In this document: positions 7,616-15,366 of the stretch, piece by piece
How the letters are laid out: the number at the start of each line of letters is the position of its first letter
Numbering within the stretch: position 1 is the first letter of the stretch
Source: Solirubrobacterales bacterium
GTDB lineage: Bacteria > Actinomycetota > Thermoleophilia > Solirubrobacterales > 70-9
DNA length: 44,748 nucleotides
Direction: 5' to 3'
Assembly: GCA_017882505.1 (NCBI GenBank)
Contig: JADGPJ010000015.1
Coordinates: 1 to 44,748 of the forward strand
Translations under genes and position numbers: made by a program
The notes under the pieces: generated by a model
What the model was told of the DNA's origin: nothing
The model's database searches: none
What the model saw: the letters and a program-made list of their open reading frames with translations, nothing else

Positions 7616-8946
7616 GTCATCCCCAGCGCCAGCTCGCGGCCGGCGGGTTCGACCGCTTCGCGGCGGGCGCGGTCGGAGATCAGCAACAGCAGCGCCAGCA
7701 GGACGAAGTTGGCGACGATCGAGCTGCCGCCGTAGCTGACGAAGGGCAGGGTGACGCCGGTCAGCGGGATCACCCTGGTGACGCCGCCGATGATCACGAA
7801 GGCCTGGATCGAGAAGACGGCGGTCAGACCCGTCGCCAGCAGCTTCGAGAAGCCGTCACCGGCGATCAGGGCGATCTTGAAGCCGCGGGCGGCGATCAGG
7901 AGGTAGATCAGGATCACCCCGCAGGCGCCGAACAGGCCCAGCTCGTTGACGATCAGCGAGTAGATCGTGTCGGTCTGCGCCGCCGGCAGCAGCGCCGCGT
8001 TGGTGCCGGGGATAGTGATCAGTCCCTGCCCGAACCCTTTGCCGAAGAGTCCGCCGTCGGCCTGGGCGAAGATCGACTGGAGGATCTGGTAGCCGTTGCC
8101 GGTCGGATCGTTGTAGGGGTGCAGCCAGATTTCGACCCGGTCGTGGACGTGCGGCACGGTCGAGGCGAAGAACCAGGCGCCGACGACGAACATCGCCATC
8201 CCGATCACGACGAAGGAGAAGCGCCCGGTCGCGACGTAGAGCAGGGCGAGGAAGGCGGCGAAGAACATCAGCGAGCTGCCGAGGTCGCGGATGAAGACGA
8301 GCATGAACATCGAGGCGCCCCAGACCACCAGCATCGGCCCGAAGTGCTTGAGCGGCGGCAGCGTCACCCCGAGCACCCGTCTGGCGCCGACGATCAGCAC
8401 CTCCCGGTGCTCGCGCAGGTAGCTGGCGAGGAAGATGACGATCGCGATCTTCGAGAACTCGGCCGGCTGGAACTGGAGCGGGCCGAGCTTGACGCCCAGG
8501 TAGGCGCCGTTGACCTGCTGGCCGATCCCCGGCAGGCGCGGAGCGAGCAGCAGCAGCAACCCGATCGCGGCGATCGTGTACCGGAAGCGCTCCAGCACTT
8601 CGTAGTCGCGCAGGAACTGGATCGTCAGGGCGAAGAGGACGAGGCCGAGCACGAACCAGTTGGCCTGGTCGCGGGCGAGGCTTTCGTCGATCCGGTAGAC
8701 CATCACCAGCCCGAACGCGGTCAGCAGCGCCATCAGCGGGAAGAGATAGGGGTCGGCGTTGGGCAGGCGGATCCGCAGGTAGATGTGGGTCGCGAGGCAG
8801 ACCGCGAAGAAGTACGCCCCGTAGATCGCGCTGAGGTTGCCGAGGCGCGACCCCTCCTGGGCGAAGACGGCGGCGAAGCCGGCGGTCAACAACAGCGCGA
8901 CCGGAACCAGAGCGACGAGCTCCCGGTTCCGCGCGGAGGACCTCAA
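7612..8946 (-). CDS. rodA: SEDS-family peptidoglycan glycosyltransferase (RodA/FtsW)
   Basis: A 444-residue polytopic membrane protein that polymerises lipid II into glycan strands. Evidence is the many hydrophobic helices and SEDS signatures: GAYLGVKLGPLQFQPAEFSK in the middle, the FGKGFGQG loop with NAALLPAAQTDTIY, and the C-terminal GVTLPFVSYGGSS. Conserved acidic and polar residues of these blocks are kept. It overlaps pstP upstream and pbpA downstream by 4 nt each, which indicates a tightly coupled operon. The pairing with PbpA argues for the RodA-like member of the actinobacterial cluster rather than the dcw-cluster FtsW. Confidence 0.94.
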   Translation of the reverse strand: MRSSARNRELVALVPVALLLTAGFAAVFAQEGSRLGNLSAIYGAYFFAVCLATHIYLRIRLPNADPYLFPLMALLTAFGLVMVYRIDESLARDQANWFVLGLVLFALTIQFLRDYEVLERFRYTIAAIGLLLLLAPRLPGIGQQVNGAYLGVKLGPLQFQPAEFSKIAIVIFLASYLREHREVLIVGARRVLGVTLPPLKHFGPMLVVWGASMFMLVFIRDLGSSLMFFAAFLALLYVATGRFSFVVIGMAMFVVGAWFFASTVPHVHDRVEIWLHPYNDPTGNGYQILQSIFAQADGGLFGKGFGQGLITIPGTNAALLPAAQTDTIYSLIVNELGLFGACGVILIYLLIAARGFKIALIAGDGFSKLLATGLTAVFSIQAFVIIGGVTRVIPLTGVTLPFVSYGGSSIVANFVLLALLLLISDRARREAVEPAGRELALGMT

Positions 8947-10124
8947 GGGATCCCCTGGTTCTTTTCGATTTCTTCGATCAGCGAGACCGCGTCGGCGCGG
9001 GAGCGGAGGTCGTGGCCGGTGACGGCGTCCGTCCGCTTCGGCGGCAGCGAGTGGGTCTGGATCGGACTCGCGTAGCGCTCCTGGTAGAGCTTGACGCCGA
9101 AGGGCAGCTCGTAGGGCAGGCCGCGGTAGAGGGCGACGCGGCCGGCCGAGTCGGTGCCGAGGAACCAGACCTGGCGGTTGCCGTACCAGGCGCCGAAGGC
9201 GACGGCGGTGACGACGACGAGCGCGGCAAGCACCTTGGCGACGGTGCGCAGGCGGCGGCGCTTGGGTTTCGAGGCCAGGTCCTCACGGCGCTTGTTCGCC
9301 GCTTCGGCGGCGGCGCGGCGGCGAACCTCGGTCGCGGTCAGGCCCGCCTCCTCGGCCGACGGCCCGATCAGGGTGGCGCCCTCCGGCTCCCGCGCCGGCG
9401 CGGCGGCGTCCACCAGGCGGAAGGCAACGACGGTGATGTTGTCGCGGCCGCCGGCGCGGTTGGCTTCGTCGACGAGGGCCCGGACCGCGGTATCCATCGA
9501 GGAGGCGCGGCTGAGGAGGCGGGCGATGTGATCGTCGCCGAGCATCGTCGTCAGGCCGTCGGAGCAGATCAGGAAGACGTCGCCGGCCTGCGCCGGGACG
9601 GTCTGCACGTCCACCTTCACCTCGGGTTCGGGCCCGAGCGCGCGGGTGATGATCGAGCGCTGCGGATGATCCTCGGCCTGGGCGTCGGTGAGCTGGCCCT
9701 TGCGGCGCATCTCCTCGACCAGCGAGTGGTCGCGGGTTAGCCGTTCGAGCTTGCCGGCGCGCAGGCGGTAGGCGCGGCTGTCGCCGACGTGGCCGATCGC
9801 CACCTCCTCGGACTCGAGGTCGACGATCATCGCCGTCGTCGTCGTCCCCATCCCGGTCAGGTCGGGGTCGGTACGGGCACGCTCGTGGATCGTCCGGTTC
9901 GCGGCTTCGATCGTCTCGGTAAGGACTCGCTCCGGCGGCGCCGGCGGGAGCTCGCGGTCGAAGGACTCGGCGGCTGCTTTGGAGGCGACCTCGCCCGCCT
10001 GGGCGCCGCCCATCCCGTCGGCGACGACGAAGACCGGCGAGCGCAGGAAGAACGAGTCCTCGTTGGCGTTGCGCTGGCGCCCGGTATCGGTGCGAAAGGC
10101 CTGGTCGTCGATCCTCAGAGTCAT
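8943..10124 (-). CDS. pstP: PP2C-type Ser/Thr phosphatase PstP
   Basis: A 393-residue membrane phosphatase that reverses the neighbouring kinases. The catalytic domain (about 1-235) has the PP2C metal and phosphate motifs: RNANEDSFF, VADGMGGAQAG, GHVGDSRAYR, ICSDGL and GGRDNITVV. A basic stretch (KPKRRRLRTV) precedes one membrane helix (about 295-315), followed by an external tail of about 80 residues of unknown fold ending in EEIEKNQGIP. The tail's last three Glu codons are GAA while the catalytic part mostly uses GAG. It sits between fhaB and rodA with 4-nt overlaps on both sides, as in mycobacteria. Confidence 0.95.
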   Translation of the reverse strand: MTLRIDDQAFRTDTGRQRNANEDSFFLRSPVFVVADGMGGAQAGEVASKAAAESFDRELPPAPPERVLTETIEAANRTIHERARTDPDLTGMGTTTTAMIVDLESEEVAIGHVGDSRAYRLRAGKLERLTRDHSLVEEMRRKGQLTDAQAEDHPQRSIITRALGPEPEVKVDVQTVPAQAGDVFLICSDGLTTMLGDDHIARLLSRASSMDTAVRALVDEANRAGGRDNITVVAFRLVDAAAPAREPEGATLIGPSAEEAGLTATEVRRRAAAEAANKRREDLASKPKRRRLRTVAKVLAALVVVTAVAFGAWYGNRQVWFLGTDSAGRVALYRGLPYELPFGVKLYQERYASPIQTHSLPPKRTDAVTGHDLRSRADAVSLIEEIEKNQGIP

Positions 10125-10591
10125 GACGCCTCGAGCCTGAACTCCGTGTCGCCGATCTGAACCGTGTCGCCGTCGATCAACTCCGCCTCTCCCTTCAGGG
10201 TGGCGCCGTTGAGCAGGGTGCCGTTGGTGGAGTTCATGTCCTCGACGAAATAGCGGCCGCCGCGTTCGAAGACGCGAGCGTGGAGGCTGGAGGCGTAGCG
10301 GTCCTCGATCTGCACGTCGGAGTCCTTCGAGCGACCGATCGAGAGGCCTCCGATCAGGTCGAAGCGCTGGTCGGGTTCGAGGCCGCCACCGCGGTCGACG
10401 ACCAGCCAGGCATCGACGCCGCGGGGCGCTTCGGCGTAGGCCGGAGCGGCGTGGAACCCGGTCGCGTCGGGTGCTGGCGAGGTGGTCCGGCGCAGGTCCT
10501 TGAAGGCGCTGCGCGCGATCACGAGCAGGAAGAGGTAGAGGACGGCGAGGAAGCCGAACTTGAGAGCTACGGATATCGGGTCATAGGCCAC
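10121..10591 (-). CDS. fhaB: Membrane-anchored FHA-domain protein FhaB
   Basis: A 156-residue protein with one N-terminal helix (FGFLAVLYLFLLVIA) and a C-terminal FHA domain (about 85-156) that binds phosphothreonine: GRSKDSDVQI, SSLHARVF and NSTNGTLLNG are the canonical blocks. In relatives it recruits cell-wall factors to phosphorylated kinases. The GTG start lies 9 nt after TAAGGT on the minus strand, so a leaderless internal promoter may drive fhaB-pstP-rodA-pbpA-pknB apart from fhaA. It overlaps pstP by 4 nt. Confidence 0.92.
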   Translation of the reverse strand: MAYDPISVALKFGFLAVLYLFLLVIARSAFKDLRRTTSPAPDATGFHAAPAYAEAPRGVDAWLVVDRGGGLEPDQRFDLIGGLSIGRSKDSDVQIEDRYASSLHARVFERGGRYFVEDMNSTNGTLLNGATLKGEAELIDGDTVQIGDTEFRLEAS

Positions 10592-10600
10592 GCGCCTCGC

Positions 10601-10606
10601 ACCTTA
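10601..10606 (-). promoter_or_regulatory. Putative -10 (TAAGGT) for fhaB
   Basis: TAnnnT hexamer 9 nt before the GTG of fhaB, in the 28-bp gap after fhaA. It would give a nearly leaderless transcript. Confidence 0.4.
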
Positions 10607-10619
10607 CGTACAGCGTCCG

Positions 10620-11396
10620 CTACTGCTCGATGTCGAAGAGGAAGGTCGTCGTGCCGACGGTCACCTGGTCGCCTGGGCTGAGGCGGGTCGAGGCGACGCG
10701 GCGGCCATTCACCTTGATCCCGTTGGTCGAGCCGAGGTCGACGATCTGCCAGTCGCCGGATTCCGAGCGGCGCAGCTCGGCGTGGCGGCGCGAGACGTTG
10801 GGATCGGCCAGCACGCACTCGACCGACTTCGAGCGACCGATCGTCGCCCGCGGGCCGTCGAGCACGTAGCGACGATCGTCGAGCGAGACGACGGCGCGGG
10901 TGGAGACGAGGGCGCCGACCGCCTGCTCGGGCCGTTTCGGGCGGCCTCGGTCGCGCTCGCGCACGGCCGAGTAGACCATCGTGTGCCCCTCTTCGCCCTG
11001 TTTGGGAGCCTCGCCCTCGTGCGCGGGGGGCTTGACCAGGCGGGCCTGGATCCCGAACTCGCCGAGGCGCAGGCGCTCGTCGGTGTTGAACTCGACCGCG
11101 GGGCGCGTCAGCAGGTCGTAGCCGCGGCGGCGCGCGTGCTCCAACAGGTATCCGGAGAGCTCCTGCTCGAGCGAGCGCTCGTAGCCCTCGAGCTTGGTGC
11201 GGTCCTGCTTGGAGAGGAAGACCGTGTACTCGTTCGGCACGTAGACGCGCTGGACCGAGGCGGTCTTGTGGGCGTCCATTTCCTTCGCCAGTTTGCGCGC
11301 GAGTTCGACCGGCTGCACCTCAGAGCTGAAGGCGCGGCTGAAGACTCCCTCGACGAGGCCTTCTATGCGGGACTCTAGGTTGCGTAGGACGCTGAT
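10620..11396 (-). CDS. fhaA: FhaA: DUF3662 plus FHA domain protein, probable AUC start
   Basis: A 258-residue cytoplasmic adaptor. The N-terminal DUF3662 domain (about 1-130) includes RNLESRIEGLVEGVFSRAF and EVQPVELARKLAKEMD. A linker rich in charged residues leads to the FHA domain (about 170-258: ATIGRSKSVE, SRRHAEL, GSTNGIKVNG). In mycobacteria FhaA binds the pseudokinase of MurJ. The only standard start codon in frame is GTG at 11318, which would delete the conserved first helix. AAGGAG stands 8 nt before an in-frame ATC at 11396, which restores the full helix, so I place the start there. An ATT at 11402 is only 2 nt from the SD. It follows an STPK gene and precedes fhaB. Confidence 0.85.
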   Translation of the reverse strand: MSVLRNLESRIEGLVEGVFSRAFSSEVQPVELARKLAKEMDAHKTASVQRVYVPNEYTVFLSKQDRTKLEGYERSLEQELSGYLLEHARRRGYDLLTRPAVEFNTDERLRLGEFGIQARLVKPPAHEGEAPKQGEEGHTMVYSAVRERDRGRPKRPEQAVGALVSTRAVVSLDDRRYVLDGPRATIGRSKSVECVLADPNVSRRHAELRRSESGDWQIVDLGSTNGIKVNGRRVASTRLSPGDQVTVGTTTFLFDIEQ

Positions 11397-11404
11397 CGGA
11401 ATGG

Positions 11405-11410
11405 CTCCTT
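11405..11410 (-). promoter_or_regulatory. Shine-Dalgarno AAGGAG deciding the fhaA start
   Basis: Perfect AAGGAG on the minus strand, 8 nt from ATC (11396) and 87 nt from the first standard start codon. It supports non-canonical initiation of fhaA. Confidence 0.55.
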
Positions 11411-11424
11411 GACGAGCAGGGTCA

Positions 11425-11444
11425 GCTCTCCGGGGCCGGAGAGC
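11425..11444 (-). terminator. Hairpin between the kinase and fhaA genes
   Basis: Stem GCTCTCCGG with its exact complement around a minimal loop, 11 nt after the kinase stop. There is no T-run, so it may be a weak terminator or an mRNA processing or stability hairpin before fhaA. Confidence 0.35.
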
Positions 11445-11455
11445 AAGGGCAAATC

Positions 11456-12484
11456 CTAGGGCAGCAGGATCCCATGGCCGAGCGCGAGCCAGGCCCCGAG
11501 CGCGACGGCGAGGGCGAGGGCGCCGAGGCGGGTGCCGAGGTGGCCGCGGTTGGTGGCCTGCGGGTGGTCGGCCAGGAGCTCGAGCGAGTCCTCGATCGCG
11601 GTACCCAGATCCTCGAGTGAGAGGCGGCGGCTGGGGCGTGAAGCGAGACAGCCGTCGACCGACTCGGTCAGCTCACGGGGCAGGTCGCCTCGCAACCGCC
11701 GCAGCGGTCGGGTGCGGGCGCCGATCGCCCGCGCCGTCGCCGCCGGGTTGGCGCGGCGGTGCGGGTTCTCGCCGCTCCAGCACTCGTAGAGGACCAGGGC
11801 CAGCGAGTAGACGTCGGCCTCGGGGCCGGCGGGCCGACCCTCTGCCTGCTCGGGGGACATGTAGGCGAGGGTTCCGACGATGTCGCCGGGCGCGGTCAGC
11901 GGCGAGTCGTCGGCGAGATGGGCGATCCCGAAGTCCATCAGCTTCGCGTGCGGCTCGCCGTCGGTCTCGGTCACCTGGACGTTCTGCGGCTTGATGTCGC
12001 GGTGGACGACGCCGCGCGAGTGGGCGTGGTCGAGCGCCTCACAGAGATCGGCGCCGATCTCGCCGATCTCGCGGTCGGAGAGCTCGCCGGCGTGGGCGAG
12101 GCGGGCCAGGGTCGAGCCCTCGACCAGCTCGCTGACCAGCAGCGCGTTGCCGTCCTCCTCGCCGAGCTCATAGAGCGTGACGATGCCGGGATGGTTGAGC
12201 CTGGCCGCAGCCTGGGCCTCGCGCAGGACTCGCCTGCCGGCCTCCCCCCGCTGCTCGATCGCCTTGACCGCGACCGGACGCTCGAGGCGGCCGTCCCAGG
12301 CCTCGTAGACGACGCCGAAGCCGCCGCTGCCGATGCGGCGCTCGATCAGGAAGCGATTTAGAACCAGGGAGCCGACCAAAGCTTCTTGAACTTCGCCGGC
12401 CGCGCCCACGGTCCTGCGTCCGGTCACTGGGAAAAAGGCACCGTTTGCTGCGCCTCTTGACGCGCCGACCCCGTCAGGCTTCAT
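11456..12484 (-). CDS. Ser/Thr protein kinase (PknA-like position) with C-terminal membrane helix
   Basis: A 342-residue Hanks-type kinase. It has GSGGFGVVYEAWD (glycine loop), VAVKAIEQ (catalytic Lys), HRDIKPQNVQV, DFGIAH and MSPEQAEG. It ends in a single hydrophobic helix (LGALALAVALGAWLALGHG) with almost no external part, so it lacks a sensor domain of its own. The first 40 residues before the kinase domain are low-complexity and the start is uncertain; ATG at 12484 has only a poor ribosome site. It heads the fhaA-pknB gene run and may fill the role of PknA, which in mycobacteria sits between pbpA and pknB. It diverges from the CARDB gene across 37 bp. Confidence 0.88.
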   Translation of the reverse strand: MKPDGVGASRGAANGAFFPVTGRRTVGAAGEVQEALVGSLVLNRFLIERRIGSGGFGVVYEAWDGRLERPVAVKAIEQRGEAGRRVLREAQAAARLNHPGIVTLYELGEEDGNALLVSELVEGSTLARLAHAGELSDREIGEIGADLCEALDHAHSRGVVHRDIKPQNVQVTETDGEPHAKLMDFGIAHLADDSPLTAPGDIVGTLAYMSPEQAEGRPAGPEADVYSLALVLYECWSGENPHRRANPAATARAIGARTRPLRRLRGDLPRELTESVDGCLASRPSRRLSLEDLGTAIEDSLELLADHPQATNRGHLGTRLGALALAVALGAWLALGHGILLP

Positions 12485-12521
12485 ACTCTCCGCCCAGCCA
12501 ACCAGCCTGGAGAGCGCTTCC

Positions 12522-13562
12522 TTGGAGGATTCAGCAGCCCGCGGTCCGCGACGACGCGAACGGCCCCAACGTCGACCCGAACGTCAGCAGATCATGCTGC
12601 GGCGTGGCCTTGCCCTGGGCGGCGGGCTGATCCTGCTGATCCTGATCGTGCTCGGGGTCAAGGGGTGCCTCGACGCCCGCGCCCACCGGGCGCTCAGCGA
12701 CTACGCGCGCAACGTCACCCAGATCGTCGACGAGACCGAACAGACGAGCAAAGCCTTCTTCGGCAAGCTCAACGACCCCGGCAACCTCTCGGTCACCGAG
12801 TTCACCAACGAGGTCAACGCCGACAGCAGCGCGATGAACAACTACGCCTCGCGGATCGACAGCCTCAGCGCACCCGGCGACATGGGAAGCGCCCAGAGCA
12901 CGCTCAAGCTCGTCTACGAGCTGCGCGCCAACGCGATGGCCAAGATCGCCGACAAGATGAGCACCGCCCTCGGCGACGCCGGCTCGGCCAAAGCGGCGGC
13001 GGCGATCGCCGGCCAGATGCAGGATCTGCTCGCCAGCGATGTGCTCTACGAACAGGTCGTGCGGCCGGAAGTCGACGGCGTCCTCGCCTCCAACGGCATC
13101 GAGGGCTCCGACGTCCCGAAGAGCACCTTCCTCCCCGAAGGCACCAAGTGGCTCGACGAAGCCACGGTTACCTCGGCGCTCGGCAGCATCAGCGGCTCGA
13201 CCGGTGCCGCCACTCCCGGGGTCCACGGGCTCGGCCTGATCGGGGTCAGCCTGAACGGGACCGAACTGGTCGAAGGCGCGCCGGCGACGGTCAGCGGCGA
13301 AGAAACGCCGGAAGTCGAAGTCCAGGTCCAGAACCAGGGCGAATCGACCGAGAACGGCGTTTCCGTCTCGGTCTCGGTCAACGGCGGCAACACCCTCAGC
13401 GGGACGATCGAAAGCATCGCCGCCGGCGAAATCGGATCGGTCTCGATTCCGCTCACCCCGGCGCCGACCGGCCAGGTCACGCTCGAAGTCAAAGTCGAAG
13501 CGGTCCCCGGCGAGCAGGTCACCGAAAACAACGAAGCCAGCTACACGGTCACGATCGAATAG
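12522..13562 (+). CDS. Exported/membrane-anchored protein with C-terminal CARDB-like domain
   Basis: A 346-residue protein of unknown function. A short Arg-rich cytoplasmic head is followed by one helix (about 29-47, LALGGGLILLILIVLGV), then an external helical region (about 50-215) rich in Ala, Asp and Ser, and a CARDB/Ig-like beta domain (about 240-346: LNGTELVEGAPATVSG, VEVQVQNQG, NNEASYTVTIE). CARDB domains usually mediate adhesion. The TTG start follows GGAGAG by 7 nt. Its external Glu codons favour GAA (about 19:7). It is divergent from an STPK gene and 10 bp before pheA. A substrate or partner role for the kinase system is only a guess from position. Confidence 0.75.
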   Translation: MEDSAARGPRRRERPQRRPERQQIMLRRGLALGGGLILLILIVLGVKGCLDARAHRALSDYARNVTQIVDETEQTSKAFFGKLNDPGNLSVTEFTNEVNADSSAMNNYASRIDSLSAPGDMGSAQSTLKLVYELRANAMAKIADKMSTALGDAGSAKAAAAIAGQMQDLLASDVLYEQVVRPEVDGVLASNGIEGSDVPKSTFLPEGTKWLDEATVTSALGSISGSTGAATPGVHGLGLIGVSLNGTELVEGAPATVSGEETPEVEVQVQNQGESTENGVSVSVSVNGGNTLSGTIESIAAGEIGSVSIPLTPAPTGQVTLEVKVEAVPGEQVTENNEASYTVTIE

Positions 13563-13572
13563 GCCCGGGTCG

Positions 13573-14409
13573 ATGAGGATCGCCTACCTCGGCCCGGCCG
13601 GAACCTTCACCGAGGACGCGCTGGTCGAAGCGGGTCCCGCGGCCGGCTTCGAGCCAGTTCGGACGGCGACCATCCCCGACGCGATCCTCGCCGTGCAGGC
13701 GGGCGAGGCCGATCGCGCCCTGGTCCCGATCGAGAACTCGATCGAGGGCTCGATCCGGCCCACGCTCGACACCCTCGCCTTCGAGGCCGAGGAGGTGACG
13801 ATCGTCGGCGAGTACGACTACGCGGTCCGCGCCCACCTGATCGCCCGCGAGGGAGTCGAGGTGGGCGATATCGAGGCCGTGCTCTCGCACCCGCAGCCGC
13901 TGGCGCAGTGCGCGCGCTTCCTGCGCGAGAACCTCACCGGGGTCGAACTCCGCAGCGTCAGCAGCACCGCCGCCGCGGTCCGCATGGTCTCCGAGTCGGT
14001 CCGTCCCTGGGCGGCGATCGGCGCCCGCGCCGCGGCCGGTCTCTACGACTGCGCGATCCTGCGCGAGGGAATCCAGGACGAGGCGACCAACGTCACCCGC
14101 TTCCTCTGGATCGCGCCGGCCGGTAGCGAGCCCAGCGGGAGCGGGCCCTGGAAGACCTCACTCGTCTTCGCCGAGCTCGGCGAAGACCACCCCGGCGCCC
14201 TGGTCAACGCCCTCTCCGAGTTCTCCTCACGGGGGATCAACCTGACCCGGATCGAGTCGCGGCCGATGCGCCAGGAGCTCGGCCGCTACATGTTCTTCTG
14301 CGACCTCGAGGGCGCCGCGGCCGACCCTCAGGTCGCCGAGGCGATGACCCAGCTGCGGACCAAGGCCGAGTCGGTTCGGCTGCTCGGTTCCTACCCGGTC
14401 GGGGCCTGA
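13573..14409 (+). CDS. pheA: Prephenate dehydratase
   Basis: A 278-residue monofunctional enzyme converting prephenate to phenylpyruvate in phenylalanine synthesis. It starts with the family N-terminus MRIAYLGPAGTFTEDAL, has the ENSIEGS block, the catalytic TRF in TNVTRFLWIAP, and a C-terminal ACT domain (about 195-275) with HPGALVNALSEFSSRGINL and the ESRPMR effector motif for Phe feedback. Length matches the actinobacterial type without a chorismate mutase domain. It follows the CARDB gene by 10 bp; no other aromatic pathway gene is adjacent. Confidence 0.95.
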   Translation: MRIAYLGPAGTFTEDALVEAGPAAGFEPVRTATIPDAILAVQAGEADRALVPIENSIEGSIRPTLDTLAFEAEEVTIVGEYDYAVRAHLIAREGVEVGDIEAVLSHPQPLAQCARFLRENLTGVELRSVSSTAAAVRMVSESVRPWAAIGARAAAGLYDCAILREGIQDEATNVTRFLWIAPAGSEPSGSGPWKTSLVFAELGEDHPGALVNALSEFSSRGINLTRIESRPMRQELGRYMFFCDLEGAAADPQVAEAMTQLRTKAESVRLLGSYPVGA

Positions 14410-14445
14410 CGAGCGCCCTTCGCGGCCGCCGGCGCCCGACCCCCC

Positions 14446-14451
14446 TACAAT
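14446..14451 (+). promoter_or_regulatory. Putative -10 (TACAAT) for the HNH gene
   Basis: TACAAT 10 nt before the ATG at 14462, consistent with a transcript starting at or just before the start codon. No Shine-Dalgarno sequence is visible. Confidence 0.5.
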
Positions 14452-14461
14452 TCCCGGCACG

Positions 14462-14971
14462 ATGGCACGGGTTCTGGTGCTCAATGCGACGTATGAGCCG
14501 ATCAACGTTTGCACGCTGAGACGGGCCGCCGTGCTGCTGTTGAAGGAAAAGGCCGAGCTCCTCGAGCAACGCGAGGGCGCCGCCCTGCACTCCGAGCACA
14601 TGACGATGGAGCGCCCCGACGTGATCCGCCTGGTCAGCTACGTGCGGATCCCGCGCGAGGCCCACCGCCGCAAAATCACCCGCCGTGCCGTCCTCGCCCG
14701 CGATTCCTGGACCTGCCAGTACTGCGGCTCGACCAAGTCGGGCCTCACCGTCGACCACGTGATTCCCCGCAGCCGCGGCGGCAAATCGGTCTGGGAGAAC
14801 ATCGTCGCCGCCTGCGCGACGTGCAACCGCCGCAAGGGCAACCGCCTCCCGCGGGAGATCCATATGCACCCGAAAAACTCCCCGCAGGCCCCGGCACCGA
14901 CGGTGTTCATCCAGGTGGCGAGTCCCAAGATTCCTTCGGCGTGGCAGCAGTACTTACCTCAGGCGGCTTAG
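14462..14971 (+). CDS. HNH endonuclease family protein
   Basis: A 169-residue protein of the widespread actinobacterial and cyanobacterial HNH type starting MARVLVLNATYEPINVC. The HNH/treble-clef domain (about 80-135) has CQYCGS, the catalytic VDHVIPRSRGG, and CATCNRRKGNR, giving two CxxC zinc knuckles. The N-terminal half is the family-specific LNATYEPIN region, not a homing-enzyme DNA-binding domain. Relatives are single-copy chromosomal genes of unknown role, often near housekeeping genes, so mobility is not implied. It probably has its own leaderless promoter. Downstream lie two long inverted repeats and then the gyrA end. Confidence 0.85.
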   Translation: MARVLVLNATYEPINVCTLRRAAVLLLKEKAELLEQREGAALHSEHMTMERPDVIRLVSYVRIPREAHRRKITRRAVLARDSWTCQYCGSTKSGLTVDHVIPRSRGGKSVWENIVAACATCNRRKGNRLPREIHMHPKNSPQAPAPTVFIQVASPKIPSAWQQYLPQAA

Positions 14972-15351
14972 AAGGGAAGGCAGTCCTAGAAGGTGGGCGG
15001 ATGGCCCTCTTCACTTAACTTGCTCGGGTGGGGCTTGCGGCGGCCGTCCGAGGTGCGGGCAACCGAGAAGTACAAGACGTTTCGAGGGCCATCCGCCCAC
15101 CTTCCGAGTATTACCCCGCCTTCAAGCGGCTTGGGACAGGCCGGCAGCGCTGATGCTCCCGGCTGATGGCTCGGATCGTGGGTGGATCGTCCCGGACTCG
15201 GGGTTGAAGGTTCCCGTGAAACGAGACCGTCGCGATGTGGGGAGGGCGGGTAGCCCTCGCTCTAGCCTCCACAACTCGTTGCGTAATTCCTGGCGCCGTT
15301 AGGCGCCATCCACGTTGCACCGGCTCTGCCGGTGCTAGGCGTAAGCGGGGG
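14972..15351. other. 380-bp gene-free region with two long inverted repeats
   Basis: Convergent gap between the HNH gene and gyrA. It contains two large stem-loops (listed separately) and a 134-bp spacer with a direct repeat GGATCGT..GGATCGT (near 15174-15190). No open frame with recognisable protein, tRNA or known riboswitch is seen. Confidence 0.6.
14989..15104. repeat. Long inverted repeat A (21-bp perfect arms, 74-nt loop)
   Basis: Arms 14989-15009 and 15084-15104 are exact reverse complements; the arm core is GTGGGCGGATGGCCCTC. The loop can fold further (CTTG-CTCGG against CCGAG-CAAG, TTGC against GCAA). The arm core matches repeat B at 14 of 17 positions, which suggests one element family. 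Confidence 0.8.
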
Positions 15352-15366
15352 CTACCCGCCCTCCCC
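15239..15366. repeat. Long inverted repeat B (22-bp arms, one wobble), entering gyrA
   Basis: Arms 15239-15260 and 15345-15366 pair over 22 positions with one G-T. The arm core is GAGGGCGGGTAGCCCTC. The 84-nt loop contains two perfect 7-bp hairpins (TGGCGCC/GGCGCCA and CACCGGC/GCCGGTG). The right arm includes the last codons and stop of gyrA. Confidence 0.8.

Noticed and set aside
14462-14971. HNH gene as a homing endonuclease or mobiliser of the adjacent palindromes
   Set aside because: It belongs to the stable chromosomal LNATYEPIN-type HNH family, has no DNA-recognition repeats, and its gene is not flanked by the repeats on both sides.
15207-15223. Second parS-like site (GTTCCCGTGAAAC)
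   Set aside because: The central 14-mer lacks one base, so the dyad is broken; ParB sites do not tolerate this well.
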